Shown here: piece after piece, positions 16,808-26,523 of the stretch
Position numbering within the stretch: the first letter of the stretch is position 1
How the letters are laid out: every line of letters starts with the position of its first letter
From: Bradyrhizobium sp. CB3481
GTDB lineage: Bacteria > Pseudomonadota > Alphaproteobacteria > Rhizobiales > Xanthobacteraceae
Assembly: GCF_029714305.1 (NCBI RefSeq)
Contig: NZ_CP121647.1
Coordinates: forward strand, 3,182,501-3,246,500
DNA length: 64,000 nucleotides
Direction of reading: 5' to 3'
The notes under the pieces: generated by a model
Database searches by the model: none
What the model was told of the DNA's origin: nothing
What the model saw: only the letters and a program-made list of their open reading frames with translations
Made by a program: the position numbers and the translations under genes

Positions 16808-18262
16808 TTAGAAAGACCCAAGCATTGAACCTAAGGCGACCACGGCAGCCAGCGCAATGACCGGCCCAACGATATTGGCCATCACCATATCGAAGTAGCT
16901 GTCGCGATGGGTCGAGCCGCAGACCGCAAGCAGCGTCACGACGGCGCCGTTGTGCGGCAGGCTGTCGAGCGTGCCGGAGCCGATCACGGCAATGCGGTGC
17001 ATGAGCCCCGGATCGATGTGGGCCGTCCTGGCAATTTGCAGGTAGGTGTCGCCGAGAGCATCGAGCGCGATGGTCAATCCGCCGGAAGCCGAGCCGGTCA
17101 GCGCGGCAAGGACATTCGTGGCGATCGCCAGAGAGACGAGAGGTCCGCCGGAGATCGACAGCACCCAGTCGCGCACCAACGCAAAGGCCGGCAGCGCCGC
17201 GACGACAGCGCCGAAGCCGACCAGGCTTGCCACGCTGAAAATCGGCAGCACCGACGCGTTTGCGCCGGCATCCATGCTCGCCCGGACATCTGCCAGACGG
17301 GCCCGATTGAGCGCAATGAGGGTCACCGTGGCGGTGGCGAGCGCGACCGCAACCGACCATACCCCGGCCACGCCCGCAAGCGATGTCCCGCCCCAACGCG
17401 CCTCCCCAAGAAACGAGAAGTCGAGGCGTGGCAGGATCACGGCCGACATCAGAAGGTTCACGCCGACGACGACGAGGATCGGGATGACGGCCGTGGCGAT
17501 TGGCGGCAGCACCTCGCTGCGCTTGCCATGGGTTATTTCGGCTGGATCGAATTCATGGGACGATGTGGCGCGTTCCCGGATGAATTGATCGTCAGCAACA
17601 TTGCCGGCAGAGGCCTCGGCATCTCTGCCATAGCCTTCGCCGGACTTGCGCGCCGATGCCTCGGCGCGGCCGAGCCACCATAGCCCGAAGGCGAGCATGA
17701 TTACCGAAGCGATCACGCCCAATCCGGGCGCGGCGAATGGCGTCGTGCCAAAGAAAGGCATCGGGATGGTGTTTTGGATCGCCGGCGTTCCGGGCATGGC
17801 TGACATCGTGAAGGTGGACGTGCCCAAAGCAATGGCGGCCGGCATGAGCCGATGCGGGATGTCAGCGACACGAAACAATTCCCGGGCCATCGGCGCCAAC
17901 ACGAAAAAGGCGACGAACAGGCTCACGCCGCCGTAAGTGACGAGCGCGCCCGCAAGGACGACAGCAAGGATCGCCCGGCGCTGTCCCAGCCTGCTGCTGA
18001 TGAAACGGGCGATGGCAAGGACCGACCCGCTGTCGTCCATCAGCTTGCCGAACAGCGCGCCCAAGAGAAATATCGGGAAGAATTGCGCAATGAAGTTCGC
18101 AGCACTGCCCATGAACGTCTGGGTCCAATGGGCGAGCAGGGGCTCCCCGGCGAAGGCCGCAGCGACGATCGCCACGGCCGGCGCGAGCAGGAGCACGCTC
18201 CATCCGCGGAACGACAACCAGACAAGGAGGCCAAGGGCAACAAGGATTCCGACGAGACCCAT
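16808..18262 (-). CDS. GntP-family H+/carboxylate symporter
   Basis: GntP carriers import gluconate and related short organic acids with protons. The 484-residue protein begins MGLVGILVALGLLVWLSF and has about 12 membrane segments. Family signatures are GALFGKLMDDSGSV, GTSTFTMSAMPGTPAIQNTI and LTGSASGGLTIALDALG. ATG 18262 is chosen because AGAGG precedes it and the longer frame (to 18511) runs into the patatin gene. It follows the patatin-like lipase by 19 bases, so both are one operon. Several rhizobia keep a GntP carrier beside hydroxybutyrate genes, so a hydroxy-acid substrate is an inference. Confidence 0.9.
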   Translation of the reverse strand: MGLVGILVALGLLVWLSFRGWSVLLLAPAVAIVAAAFAGEPLLAHWTQTFMGSAANFIAQFFPIFLLGALFGKLMDDSGSVLAIARFISSRLGQRRAILAVVLAGALVTYGGVSLFVAFFVLAPMARELFRVADIPHRLMPAAIALGTSTFTMSAMPGTPAIQNTIPMPFFGTTPFAAPGLGVIASVIMLAFGLWWLGRAEASARKSGEGYGRDAEASAGNVADDQFIRERATSSHEFDPAEITHGKRSEVLPPIATAVIPILVVVGVNLLMSAVILPRLDFSFLGEARWGGTSLAGVAGVWSVAVALATATVTLIALNRARLADVRASMDAGANASVLPIFSVASLVGFGAVVAALPAFALVRDWVLSISGGPLVSLAIATNVLAALTGSASGGLTIALDALGDTYLQIARTAHIDPGLMHRIAVIGSGTLDSLPHNGAVVTLLAVCGSTHRDSYFDMVMANIVGPVIALAAVVALGSMLGSF

Positions 18263-18281
18263 GCCGTCAAACCTCTTGCCG

Positions 18282-19328
18282 TCAAACGTGCTGTAACAGG
18301 ATGTCCAGATCGACCGACGAACGCTGGCCGATGTTCTGGCCGTTCGCCGCAAGGAAGGCCTCCGCTGCATGGCGGCCTTCGTCGCGCAGCATGCAAAGGA
18401 AATCCCATTCGGCGTTGAACTTCGAGGATGCGCCGAGGTCAGCCAGCACCTTGCTGGTGATGAGATGGATGCGCATCTCGGCCCATTTGCGCCCCTCGGA
18501 GCTTCCGGCATCCACGACCTGTCGGAGCAGTGCGATCATGCGCAGCTCCTTGAGCAGCGTCGCGTTGAACGAGACCTCGTTCAATCGATCGAGGATTTCG
18601 CGCGCCGAGCGCGGTATGCCTTGCCGTTCGACCGGATTGACGGCCACGAGAAGCGTGTCGTGCGAATCGCACTCGCGTACCAGCGGCGTGATCGTCGGGT
18701 TGCCGGCGTAGCCACCGTCCCAATAAGGCTCGCCATCGATCTCGATCGCGCGGAATAGCGTTGGCAGGCAGGCGGAAGCGAGCAGGACATCGGGTGTCAG
18801 CTCGGCGTTGCGAAACACGCGTCCGCGACCGGTGTGAACGTTGGTGGCCGTCACGAACAACCGGATCGGAGAGTTCGCGACCTGGCCGAAATCGACGGAC
18901 TCGGCGAGAACCTGATGCAGCGGGTTGGCGCGGGATAGATTCAGGTCATAAGGCGAGAACACGCGGCTTGCCATATCGAAGGCGAGATAGAACGGCGACG
19001 TATCAAGTGTCCAGCGGCCGAGCACGACGTCCAGCGGGGTCCGCCTGATCGGGCTGAATCGCGCCGAGTCGGCGACCCGCCGCCAGAACGCCTGCAACGC
19101 AGACTTGGCGCCGGCGGGGCCGTCGTTCTTGAAACCCGCCGCCAGCACCACCGCGTTCATCGCGCCTGCCGAGGTGCCCGATATACCCTCGATGCGCAGC
19201 CATGGCTCATCCATCAGCCGATCGAGTACACCCCAGGTAAATGCGCCGTGCGATCCGCCGCCCTGCAGCGCAAGATCGACAAGTACGGGATCGCGCCCCT
19301 CGCGCCGTCGCGGTTCCTTCGAGGACAT
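18282..19328 (-). CDS. Patatin-like phospholipase
   Basis: Patatin-domain enzymes hydrolyse acyl esters of lipids with a Ser-Asp dyad. The 348-residue protein shows all elements: oxyanion loop QGGGSHGAF (about 22-30), nucleophile GTSAG (S53) and DGG motif (D204, WDGGYAGNP). Residues 210-348 form a helical C-terminal part seen in many alphaproteobacterial homologues. There is no signal peptide, so it probably acts in the cytoplasm. It is the first gene of an operon with the GntP carrier. The substrate could be membrane lipid or polyhydroxybutyrate-related esters; sequence alone does not decide. Confidence 0.9.
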   Translation of the reverse strand: MSSKEPRRREGRDPVLVDLALQGGGSHGAFTWGVLDRLMDEPWLRIEGISGTSAGAMNAVVLAAGFKNDGPAGAKSALQAFWRRVADSARFSPIRRTPLDVVLGRWTLDTSPFYLAFDMASRVFSPYDLNLSRANPLHQVLAESVDFGQVANSPIRLFVTATNVHTGRGRVFRNAELTPDVLLASACLPTLFRAIEIDGEPYWDGGYAGNPTITPLVRECDSHDTLLVAVNPVERQGIPRSAREILDRLNEVSFNATLLKELRMIALLRQVVDAGSSEGRKWAEMRIHLITSKVLADLGASSKFNAEWDFLCMLRDEGRHAAEAFLAANGQNIGQRSSVDLDILLQHV

Positions 19329-19542
19329 GGCGAGCTCCGACTACTGTGCGAGCGCGTCGCGGGCCGCAGAGACCATACACCACGCCGATCGAGCGGCCAT
19401 TTTCACAATTACGAGATGTATGGCGTCCGCTGCGGCTGAGTAAGCGGGATTGTCATATGTGGCTTCAACGCCGGGTTTGATGCGCCTCTCTCCGGTGGTA
19501 GCATGCTGGTCAGACTGCTACCGGCGGACGAGCGAGGCGCCG

Positions 19543-19800
19543 ATGCGCGAATTTAGGAAAAAGGATCTGCTGATTTTCGTCGTATGCTTGATGCTGGGCG
19601 CCGCGCTCATCGGGCTGGGAATGGCCTATGTGATCCAGCTCAAGCAGCGCATTTTTTCGAGCGGTCAGACCACCAAGCAAAGTGAGGTCGGGCTCGTGCG
19701 CAGCGATGATTTTCCGGAAATGGATGTCCAACTGGTGGACGTCGATCCGGCAGTCTCGACCGAGACTGCCGGACATGCGCTGCGCAGTTTCCTGCGCTAA
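19543..19800 (+). CDS. Small membrane protein of unknown function (85 aa)
   Basis: The start MREFRKKDLLIF at 19543 (GAGG upstream) gives an 85-residue protein. It has one membrane helix at about residues 8-30 (LLIFVVCLMLGAALIGLGMA), a basic N-terminus (likely inside) and a polar C-terminus outside with acidic residues (DDFPEMDVQLVDVDPA). It has no recognisable domain. The longer frame to 19450 lacks support. Confidence 0.6.
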   Translation: MREFRKKDLLIFVVCLMLGAALIGLGMAYVIQLKQRIFSSGQTTKQSEVGLVRSDDFPEMDVQLVDVDPAVSTETAGHALRSFLR

Positions 19801-19820
19801 CGCCTGCAGGGCGCGGGCGC

Positions 19821-20585
19821 TTAGCCCCGCCCGACGAACGGCATCTTGGTTGCCATCACCGTCATGAACAGAACGTTGGCATCGAGCGGCAGGCCGGCCA
19901 TGTAGGCCACGGCATCGCCGACCGCCTTCGCATCCATGCGCGGTTCGTGCTTCATCGTGCCGTCGGGCTGCATCACGCCGGGGCCGGCGACCATGCGGTC
20001 CGTCATCGGGGTGGCGGCATTGCCGATATCGACCTGGCCGACGGCGATGTCGTACATGCGGCCGTCGAGATTGGAGGCCTTCGTCAGGCCGGTGATCGCG
20101 TGCTTGGTCGAGGTATAGGCCGCGGAGAACGGGCGCGGGGCGTGCGCCGAGATCGAGCCGTTGTTGATGATGCGGCCGCCGCGCGGGTTCTGGTCCTTCA
20201 TGATGCGGAAGGCGTGCTGGGTGCACAGGAACGGGCCGGTGAGGTTGGTGTTCACCACCGCCTGCCACTGCTCCAGGCTGAGGTCCTCGAAATTGACCGG
20301 CGGCGCGCCCATGCCGGCATTGTTGAAGAGCACGTCGAGCCGGCCATAGGTGTCCTTCACCTTGGCGAACAGCGCCGCGATCGACTCCGGCTTGGTCATG
20401 TCGGCGGAAACGCACATGCTCTTGCCGACATTGTCGCCGAGCTTCTTGGTCTCCTCCAGCATCTCCATGCGGCGTCCGGCGAGCACCACGGTGTAGCCGG
20501 CATTCATCAGCGCCAACGATGCGGCGCGTCCGACACCGGTGCCTGCACCCGTGACGAGTGCGATCTTGTTGGTTGCGTCGGCCAT
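19821..20585 (-). CDS. Short-chain dehydrogenase/reductase (SDR)
   Basis: NAD(P)-dependent oxidoreductase of the classical SDR type, 254 residues. It has the Rossmann motif [10 protein letters not shown] (12-21), NNAG (88-91), the catalytic Y157 and K161 (YTSTK) and a Ser near 144-146 (NNGSIS). ATG 20585 follows GAGGAAATA; the frame extends further upstream but overlaps the next gene. It lies 13 bases after the Anbu gene on the same strand, so it is probably co-transcribed. The substrate is unknown. Confidence 0.9.
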   Translation of the reverse strand: MADATNKIALVTGAGTGVGRAASLALMNAGYTVVLAGRRMEMLEETKKLGDNVGKSMCVSADMTKPESIAALFAKVKDTYGRLDVLFNNAGMGAPPVNFEDLSLEQWQAVVNTNLTGPFLCTQHAFRIMKDQNPRGGRIINNGSISAHAPRPFSAAYTSTKHAITGLTKASNLDGRMYDIAVGQVDIGNAATPMTDRMVAGPGVMQPDGTMKHEPRMDAKAVGDAVAYMAGLPLDANVLFMTVMATKMPFVGRG

Positions 20586-20598
20586 TATTTCCTCGCCT

Positions 20599-21357
20599 TC
20601 AGTTCTTGGTTTCTGTTTCGGATTTGTAGGGTGGTCTCGGAATATTCTGATGCGCCGCGCGCAGCGCCGCCGACCAGCGCGAGCGCAGGTCGTGGAAATA
20701 GGGCTCGCCCGCCTCGATGCGGTGGTTGAGATCGGCCTCGCAGGCATCCGTGCGCACCACCAGCACGTCGATCGGCAGGCCGACGCCGAGGTTGGAGCGC
20801 ATCGTCGAATCCATCGAGATCAGGCCGGTCTTCAGCGCCTCATACAATTCGACGTCGTAATGCATCGCGCGGTCGAGCACCGGCTTGCCGTATTTGTGCT
20901 CACCGATCTGCAAGTACGGCGTGTCGGTGGTGCATTCGATGAAATTGCCGGCGGTGTAGACCATGAACAGCCGCATTCGCGAGCCCTTGATCTGGCCGCC
21001 GAACAGGAAGGAGACGTCAAACGAGACGTCTTCGGACCGCAGCGCCGGGCCTTCGGTGGCATGGACCATGCGGATCGCCCGCCCGATGCGCTGCGCCGCC
21101 TGGAACATGGTCGGCGCGTTCATCAGCGTCTCGACCTCGCCGGTGTTGGGGTCTTCGATGCCCTCGGTCAGCGTCGACAGCACGGACTGGCTGATCGCCA
21201 GATTGCCGGCTGAGGCAATCGCCATAATGCGCTCGCCGGGCTTTGAGAAAATATGCAGCTTGCGGAAGGTCGAGACATTGTCGAGGCCGGCATTGGTGCG
21301 GGTATCCGCGATCATGACGAGACCGTCCCGCACCAGAATTCCGCAACAATAGGTCAT
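20599..21357 (-). CDS. Anbu (ancestral beta-subunit) proteasome-type peptidase
   Basis: Anbu is a bacterial relative of HslV and proteasome beta subunits. The 252-residue protein begins [20 protein letters not shown], so removal of Met would expose Thr2 as the N-terminal nucleophile; D17/R20-type active-site residues and a Lys at about 33 (RKLHIF) follow. The family usually sits next to genes for a circularly permuted ATP-grasp, an alpha-E protein and a transglutaminase-like peptidase. Those three occur here too, but 4 kb away (25661-28968), with unrelated genes between. The pathway is thought to make or process a small peptide; its product is unknown. Confidence 0.93.
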   Translation of the reverse strand: MTYCCGILVRDGLVMIADTRTNAGLDNVSTFRKLHIFSKPGERIMAIASAGNLAISQSVLSTLTEGIEDPNTGEVETLMNAPTMFQAAQRIGRAIRMVHATEGPALRSEDVSFDVSFLFGGQIKGSRMRLFMVYTAGNFIECTTDTPYLQIGEHKYGKPVLDRAMHYDVELYEALKTGLISMDSTMRSNLGVGLPIDVLVVRTDACEADLNHRIEAGEPYFHDLRSRWSAALRAAHQNIPRPPYKSETETKN

Positions 21358-21488
21358 TCCAAGTCCCCGAATGCATTCATTTTCGGCGCCAAACTAGTAG
21401 CCAATTTCGATGGGGCATCCAACCCCAAATCCCGTGGCGCGGCATGCTCCGGGTAGGTACCATGTCCCATCAAAAGGCGGGGGGAGAC

Positions 21489-21866
21489 ATGCGGAAATCA
21501 GCTCTGGCGGCGGGGATGCTCCTGTTCGGCAGCGCCCACACGCTGGCCGGTCCCTGGGAAGACGGCATGGTGGCCTATAATCGCGGCGACTACCTGCCCG
21601 CGATCCGCCTGTTCCGCCCGCTGGCCGAACAGGGCAATCCGAAGGCGCAAACCCAGATCGGAACCATGTATCGCAAGGGCGAGGGCACGGCGCCGAGCCT
21701 AGCCCGCGCCTTCATGTGGTTCAGCGTCGCCGCCAGGCGTGGCGATGCCAAGGCCAAAGCCGGCTTGCGCGAAGTGTCGAAGACGATGTCGCCGGCGGAA
21801 ATGTCGCAGGCGAAGGCCATGGCGGATGTTTGCGCGGCATCGAACTATCGCGCCTGCGAATATTGA
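21489..21866 (+). CDS. Sel1-repeat secreted protein
   Basis: The start MRKSALAAGM at 21489 is set by GGGGGAG six to seven bases upstream. A signal peptide ends near HTLA-GP (residue about 22). The mature part of about 100 residues carries two Sel1/TPR-like repeats (AIRLFRPLAEQGNPKAQTQI and ARAFMWFSVAARRGDAKAKA), which usually mediate protein contacts. It is divergent from Anbu and 64 bases before the ABC binding protein. Confidence 0.8.
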   Translation: MRKSALAAGMLLFGSAHTLAGPWEDGMVAYNRGDYLPAIRLFRPLAEQGNPKAQTQIGTMYRKGEGTAPSLARAFMWFSVAARRGDAKAKAGLREVSKTMSPAEMSQAKAMADVCAASNYRACEY

Positions 21867-21930
21867 CTTACGTCCGCCGCCTCCTGCACGCTGTGCCTTC
21901 ATAACAACAAGAAGCATTGGGGAGGCCATC

Positions 21931-23544
21931 ATGCGCGCCAAGCGGCTATCACGCCAACTCACCGTCTCGATGGCTGCCCTCTGTGCCGCCTTGCTCACGG
22001 CCGTCCCCGCCATGGCACAAAAGAAGGGCGGCACGCTCAGGCTCTATCACAACGACAATCCGCCCTCGACCTCACTGCACGAGGAAGCGACGATCGCTTC
22101 GGTGACGCCGTTTGCGGCGATCTTCAATAACCTCGTCGTGTTCGATCCGGCCAAGGTGCATGAGAGCATCGATACGGTCATTCCCGATCTCGCCGAAAGC
22201 TGGTCGTGGGATTCCAGCAACACGAAGCTGACGTTCAAGCTTCGGCAGGGCGTGAAATGGCACGACGGCCAGCCGTTCACTGCAAAGGACGTGCAGTGCA
22301 CTTGGCGGATGCTGATCGGCAAGGGCGGGGATACCAAGGACTTTCACCGCAACCCGCGCAAGGTCTGGTACACGAAGCTGCAGGATGTCAGCATCAACGG
22401 CGATTATGAGGCGACCTTCGAGCTGAGCGAGGCGCAGCCGAGCCTGCCGGTGCTGCTGGCGAGCGCGTTCTCGCCGGTCTATCCCTGTCACGTGCCGCAG
22501 CAGGTGATGCGCACCAAGCCCATCGGCACCGGTCCGTTCAAATTCGTGGAGTTCAAGCGCGGCGAGTCCGTGCGCCTGGTGCGCAATCCTGATTACTGGA
22601 AAAAGGACCGTCCTTATCTCGACGAGATCACGTTCCGGATGATCGACAGCCGCGCCACCCGCATGCTGGCGTTTGCCACCGGCGAATACGACATTACTTT
22701 CCCTTCCGACGTCAGCGTTCCCCTAATGAAGGACGTCAAGGCACGTGCGCCGAATGCGATCTGCGAAATGACCACGACGGGGACGCTGATCAACCTGATG
22801 GTCAACCGCGTCAACCCGCCGTTCGACAATCCGGACATCCGAAAGGCGATGTCGCTGGCGCTGGACCGCAAGCCGTTCAATACGATCTTGATGGAGGGGC
22901 TGGCGCGCATGGGCGGGGCGATGTTGGCGCAGCCCGAGGGCGAATGGGGCATGCCGCCGGAAATGCTGTCGCAACTTCCCGGCTACGGTTCGGATACCGA
23001 AAAGAACATCGCCGAGGCGCAGGCCATCATGCAGAAGCTCGGCTACAGCGATGCAAAGCCGCTATCGATCAAGATCCAGACTCGAAACCTGCCGACCTAT
23101 CGCGATCCCGCGGTGATCCTGATCGACCAGCTCAAGAAGATCTACATCGTCGGCGAGCTCGACATCCTCGACACACCGCGCTGGTACGCAAGGCTCGCCA
23201 AGAAGGATTACACGATAGGGCTGAACGTTACCGGCGTCAGCGTCGACGATCCCGACGGCAATATCGTCGAGAACTATTCCTGCAAGTCGGAGCGCAACTA
23301 CACCCAGTATTGCAATGCCGAGGTCGACCGTCTGCTGGCGGCGCAATCGAGCGAGCTCGACAGGGAAAAGCGTAAGAAGATGGTCTGGGAGATCGAGCGG
23401 CTGCTGGTCGAGGATGCCGCGCGGCCCGTCATCCTGCACTCCTCGGCCGGCAATTGCTGGCAGCCCCACGTGAAGAATTTCCGCCCCCACGCCAACAGCC
23501 AGTACAACAATCTGCGGTTCGAGGATGTGTGGTTGGATAAGTGA
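21931..23544 (+). CDS. ABC transporter substrate-binding protein, peptide type (SBP_bac_5)
   Basis: Periplasmic receptor for a Dpp/Opp-type importer. A signal peptide (about 1-33, ending AVPAMA) precedes the family 5 fold: LAESWSWDSSNTKLTFKLRQ, GVKWHDGQPFTAKDV, IGTGPFKFVEFKRGE and NPDIRKAMSLALDRKPF. Length 537 fits. ATG 21931 follows GGGGAGG. There are no permease or ATPase genes beside it, so it is an orphan receptor that must share membrane components encoded elsewhere. It converges with the Bug receptor gene, with only 11 bases between stops. Confidence 0.92.
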   Translation: MRAKRLSRQLTVSMAALCAALLTAVPAMAQKKGGTLRLYHNDNPPSTSLHEEATIASVTPFAAIFNNLVVFDPAKVHESIDTVIPDLAESWSWDSSNTKLTFKLRQGVKWHDGQPFTAKDVQCTWRMLIGKGGDTKDFHRNPRKVWYTKLQDVSINGDYEATFELSEAQPSLPVLLASAFSPVYPCHVPQQVMRTKPIGTGPFKFVEFKRGESVRLVRNPDYWKKDRPYLDEITFRMIDSRATRMLAFATGEYDITFPSDVSVPLMKDVKARAPNAICEMTTTGTLINLMVNRVNPPFDNPDIRKAMSLALDRKPFNTILMEGLARMGGAMLAQPEGEWGMPPEMLSQLPGYGSDTEKNIAEAQAIMQKLGYSDAKPLSIKIQTRNLPTYRDPAVILIDQLKKIYIVGELDILDTPRWYARLAKKDYTIGLNVTGVSVDDPDGNIVENYSCKSERNYTQYCNAEVDRLLAAQSSELDREKRKKMVWEIERLLVEDAARPVILHSSAGNCWQPHVKNFRPHANSQYNNLRFEDVWLDK

Positions 23545-23555
23545 CGGCCGAACGG

Positions 23556-24548
23556 CTAATCGAATCGAATATTAGAGGTCTTGATAACCGTTCGCCATCG
23601 TTCGGAAGCAGATTTGAGCAGCTCGCTAGCTTCTGCACCGGTACTTCCGATCGGCTCCAAGGCCTGCGCTTGCAGCCGTGCTTGCAGATCGGGGGATTGC
23701 ATGGCGTGCCGTACCTCGCGCTCGAGCCGCGCGCGGATCGGCTCCGGAACGCCCTTGGGCGCTAGCATCACCATGCAGAAGCGCGCCTCAAATCCCGGGT
23801 AGCCGCTCTCCGCGACAGTGGGGACATCCGGCATGAATGACGTCTGCTGTCCACTGGATATCGCAAGTGCTTTCAATCGTCCTTCACGCGCGACCTGTGC
23901 CACGCCGGGGGTGGCGAGAAAGCCAGCCAGTATCTGTCCGCCCACCACACCCATCACGACCTCGGCGTTACCCTTGTAGGGCACGTGGATCGCTTCAAAT
24001 CCCGCATGCTGCCTAAAATACTCCATTGTCAGGTGCCCAGGATCGCCGCGCCCGCCACCGCTCCCGTAAAGCAGTGGGCGGTCCTTGCTCTTTGCGTATG
24101 CGACGAATTCCGTCACTGAAGCCACCGGAACGGAGGGGTGTACGACGAGCGTGAGCGAGAACCTTGCGACCGCGGAGATCGGCTCAAAATCTCTGACCGG
24201 ATCGAACGGCAGCTTGGCATATAATGTCGGATGCGCCGTAAGCGGCGTGTCGAGCACGAACAATAGGGTGTAGCCGTCCGGCTCTGCCTTGGCGACGGCA
24301 TCTGTTCCGATGTTACCCGAAGCACCGGGCCGATTTTCCACCACGAACGCCTGCTTGAAGCTGAGGGCGAGCTTTTCTGCCAGCAAGCGCGCGGTCATGT
24401 CCAGCGGGCCGCCGGCTGGGAAAGGTACCACGATCTTGATGGTCCTCGAGGGATAGTCCTGCGCCGAGGCAGCGCTGATCGATGCAACTGTGATCATCAC
24501 TACAACGCTGGTTAGCGTCGTCAGTAATCTCAGGGCTGATGCGGACAT
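23556..24548 (-). CDS. Bug-family (tripartite tricarboxylate transporter) substrate-binding protein
   Basis: Extracytoplasmic solute receptor of the TctC/Bug type, binding carboxylates or similar small acids. It shows the family opening YPSRTIKIVVPFPAGGPLD, FVVENRPGASGNIG and HVPYKGNAEVV. I place the start at ATG 24548, because this gives a compact signal peptide (MSASALRLLTTLTS...SAASA-Q). The upstream Met at 24608 lies inside the LysR-type operator; 24575 is also possible. No TctA/TctB membrane genes are present, which is common for Bug proteins. It is divergent from the LysR regulator that probably controls it. Confidence 0.9.
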   Translation of the reverse strand: MSASALRLLTTLTSVVVMITVASISAASAQDYPSRTIKIVVPFPAGGPLDMTARLLAEKLALSFKQAFVVENRPGASGNIGTDAVAKAEPDGYTLLFVLDTPLTAHPTLYAKLPFDPVRDFEPISAVARFSLTLVVHPSVPVASVTEFVAYAKSKDRPLLYGSGGGRGDPGHLTMEYFRQHAGFEAIHVPYKGNAEVVMGVVGGQILAGFLATPGVAQVAREGRLKALAISSGQQTSFMPDVPTVAESGYPGFEARFCMVMLAPKGVPEPIRARLEREVRHAMQSPDLQARLQAQALEPIGSTGAEASELLKSASERWRTVIKTSNIRFD

Positions 24549-24604
24549 TGCAGACTTCCGGTCGCTCGCAAGCATGATCCGTCGTCGAACCTTGCGCGGC
24601 GCAG

Positions 24605-24629
24605 ACATATCTGTCCAATTCTGATATGT
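24605..24629. promoter_or_regulatory. LysR-type T-N11-A operator
   Basis: ACATATC (24605-24611), 11 bases, GATATGT (24623-24629): a perfect 7-bp inverted repeat with the classical LysR spacing. It lies between the divergent Bug and LysR genes. Confidence 0.75.
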
Positions 24630-24665
24630 GACCCAGGCATAACCGTTTTGATAGGTATGTGTGTC

Positions 24666-25616
24666 ATGCAGTGGGCTGATCGGGTTGGACGGCGTCTCAA
24701 GTTACGTGACTTGCATATCTTGCTCGCTGTCGTGCAACACGGCAGCATGGCGAGAGCTGCGGCCGAACTGGCGGTTTCGCAGCCAGCCGTCTCGAAGGCG
24801 ATTGCTGACATGGAGCATGCGCTGGGGCTTCGCCTGCTTGATCGCGGGCGCAACGGGGTTGAGCCGACGGCTTATGGCCAAGCTCTCGTGGCACGGGGCC
24901 GGACGATTTTCGACGAACTGAAGAAGGGGGTTGAGGAACTCGCTTTTCTCACCGACCCTACGGTCGGAAATCTGCGCATCGCAAGCACCGAGGGCATCGC
25001 CGCCGGGTTTTTGCCGGCGGTCATTGAGAATTTCTCGCGCGAGCAGCCCCGTGTCCGCCTCGATGTTGCACAAGCGGTCATGAATGCGCAGCACTATCGC
25101 GATTTGCGCGAGCGCAGCATCGATCTGCTGCTGGGCCGCATCCCGACCCAGTTCGATGAGGAAGATCTCGACGTCGATACCGTATACGACGATCCGGTGG
25201 TCGTCGTCGCAAGCCGCCGGAGCAAATGGGCACGATTACGGCGGGTTGTGCTTGCCGAACTGACGGATGACCGCTGGGTCCTCCCGCCCGCAGATACAAT
25301 GGCAGGTATTCTTGCCGCCGAGTGGTTTCGTGCTTGCAACATTGAACTGCCGCGCGCCTGCATCACAACACTTTCCATTCATCTGTGTTGCCGACTGGCA
25401 GCTACCGGACAATTCGTGACGACGCTTCCAACATCAGTCCTGCGTACCGCGGATCTCGCTCAGGTTTTCAAGGTGCTTCCGATCAAGTTACCCGTGCAGC
25501 GGCGTCCGGTGGGGATTGTGACATTGAAGAATCGGACTCTCAGTCCCGTCGCAAAGCTCTTTATTGAGTGCGCTCACAGAACGGCGGAGCAACAAGTGAA
25601 GCGCGTGAAACATTGA
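24666..25616 (+). CDS. LysR-family transcriptional regulator
   Basis: The N-terminal winged helix reads LKLRDLHILLAVVQHGSMAR, AAAELAVSQPAVSKAIADME and LGLRLLDRGRNGVEPTAYG. The C-terminal periplasmic-binding-like effector domain begins near VGNLRIASTEG. Total about 316 residues. Starts at TTG 24648, ATG 24657 and ATG 24666 are all in frame; none has a strong ribosome site, and I list the shortest. It is divergent from the Bug receptor with a perfect T-N11-A operator between, so it likely regulates that gene and itself in response to the receptor's ligand. Confidence 0.92.
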   Translation: MQWADRVGRRLKLRDLHILLAVVQHGSMARAAAELAVSQPAVSKAIADMEHALGLRLLDRGRNGVEPTAYGQALVARGRTIFDELKKGVEELAFLTDPTVGNLRIASTEGIAAGFLPAVIENFSREQPRVRLDVAQAVMNAQHYRDLRERSIDLLLGRIPTQFDEEDLDVDTVYDDPVVVVASRRSKWARLRRVVLAELTDDRWVLPPADTMAGILAAEWFRACNIELPRACITTLSIHLCCRLAATGQFVTTLPTSVLRTADLAQVFKVLPIKLPVQRRPVGIVTLKNRTLSPVAKLFIECAHRTAEQQVKRVKH

Positions 25617-25660
25617 TGCAGTCAGTGCCATGAGCTTCAATAGGCCGGCGCGATACGGCC

Positions 25661-26503
25661 TTACGACTGCGACTGGCTTTGCCACTGACCCGGCCGTCCG
25701 GCCTGTTCGACCTTCACCGCGACCGTCAGCGTCTCGTTGCCGCCGCCATAGCGGGTGCCGCGCACGGGGGCGGCGCCGAGGTAATCGAGCCCGATGGCGA
25801 CGCGGGCGTGCGCGTCCGTCGTGCAGATGCCGTTGGCGGTGTCGAAGCCGACCCAGCCGAGATCGGGCACATGGGCTTCGGCCCAGGCGTGGCCCGCCTG
25901 CTGATGAATCGTTCCGTCGGCGCGCAGAAGATGACCTGAGACGAACCGGGCCGGCACGCCGCCGGAGCGGGCGCAGGCGATGAAGATGTGGGCGTAGTCC
26001 TGGCAGACCCCGCGCTTGAGCCCGAAGGCCTCCGCCGCCGACGTGCCCGAATTGGTCGGGTCCTCGTCGAACGTCATGTGCTCGTTGATCTGCATCATCA
26101 GCGCGTGCAGGAAGCCGAGCACATCACCATCGGATTCTGCGCGCAGCTCGCGGGCAAACGTCGCCATTGCCGGATTGACCGTGGTCAGGCCGGTCTGGCG
26201 CAGGAACAGGCCTGCCGGGAAGCGCTCGTCGGTGCCGCGCAGCACGCCGCCGGTGTCGTGGGTCTCGATCAGCCCCTCGACATGGATGGTGAGGTCGGCG
26301 ATCGATCCATAGGTGAGGACATGGGTGACGTTGCCGAACGCGTCCTGGTGCATGTCGAGCCGCGAATCGGTCGAGACGCCGATCTGCCATTCGGCGACAT
26401 ATTGTCCGTCATGGCTGCCGGGCGTCATGCGCAGGATCTGGATCACGCCCGAGGCGGCCGGCTCGTAGCGATAGGTCGTGGTATGGGCAATTCGCAGGCG
26501 CAT
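25661..26503 (-). CDS. Transglutaminase-like cysteine peptidase (Anbu-associated)
   Basis: This 280-residue protein starts MRLRIAHTTTYRYEPAASGV, typical of the bacterial transglutaminase N-terminal region. The catalytic triad is visible as C167 (KRGVCQDYAHIF), H205 (AGHAWAEAH) and D221 (GFDTAN). It is the last gene of the operon ATP-grasp, alpha-E, transglutaminase. In the predicted peptide-tag pathway of Anbu loci this enzyme would cleave or transfer a peptide made by the ATP-grasp ligase; that role is proposed from gene context in the literature and not shown here. Confidence 0.92.
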   Translation of the reverse strand: MRLRIAHTTTYRYEPAASGVIQILRMTPGSHDGQYVAEWQIGVSTDSRLDMHQDAFGNVTHVLTYGSIADLTIHVEGLIETHDTGGVLRGTDERFPAGLFLRQTGLTTVNPAMATFARELRAESDGDVLGFLHALMMQINEHMTFDEDPTNSGTSAAEAFGLKRGVCQDYAHIFIACARSGGVPARFVSGHLLRADGTIHQQAGHAWAEAHVPDLGWVGFDTANGICTTDAHARVAIGLDYLGAAPVRGTRYGGGNETLTVAVKVEQAGRPGQWQSQSQS

Positions 26504-26523
26504 GGCTTACCGCTATTTCTCTC

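Noticed and set aside
18263..18511. N-terminal extension of the GntP gene
   Set aside because: It overlaps the patatin coding region in another frame; ATG 18262 with AGAGG and a membrane-helix start is better.
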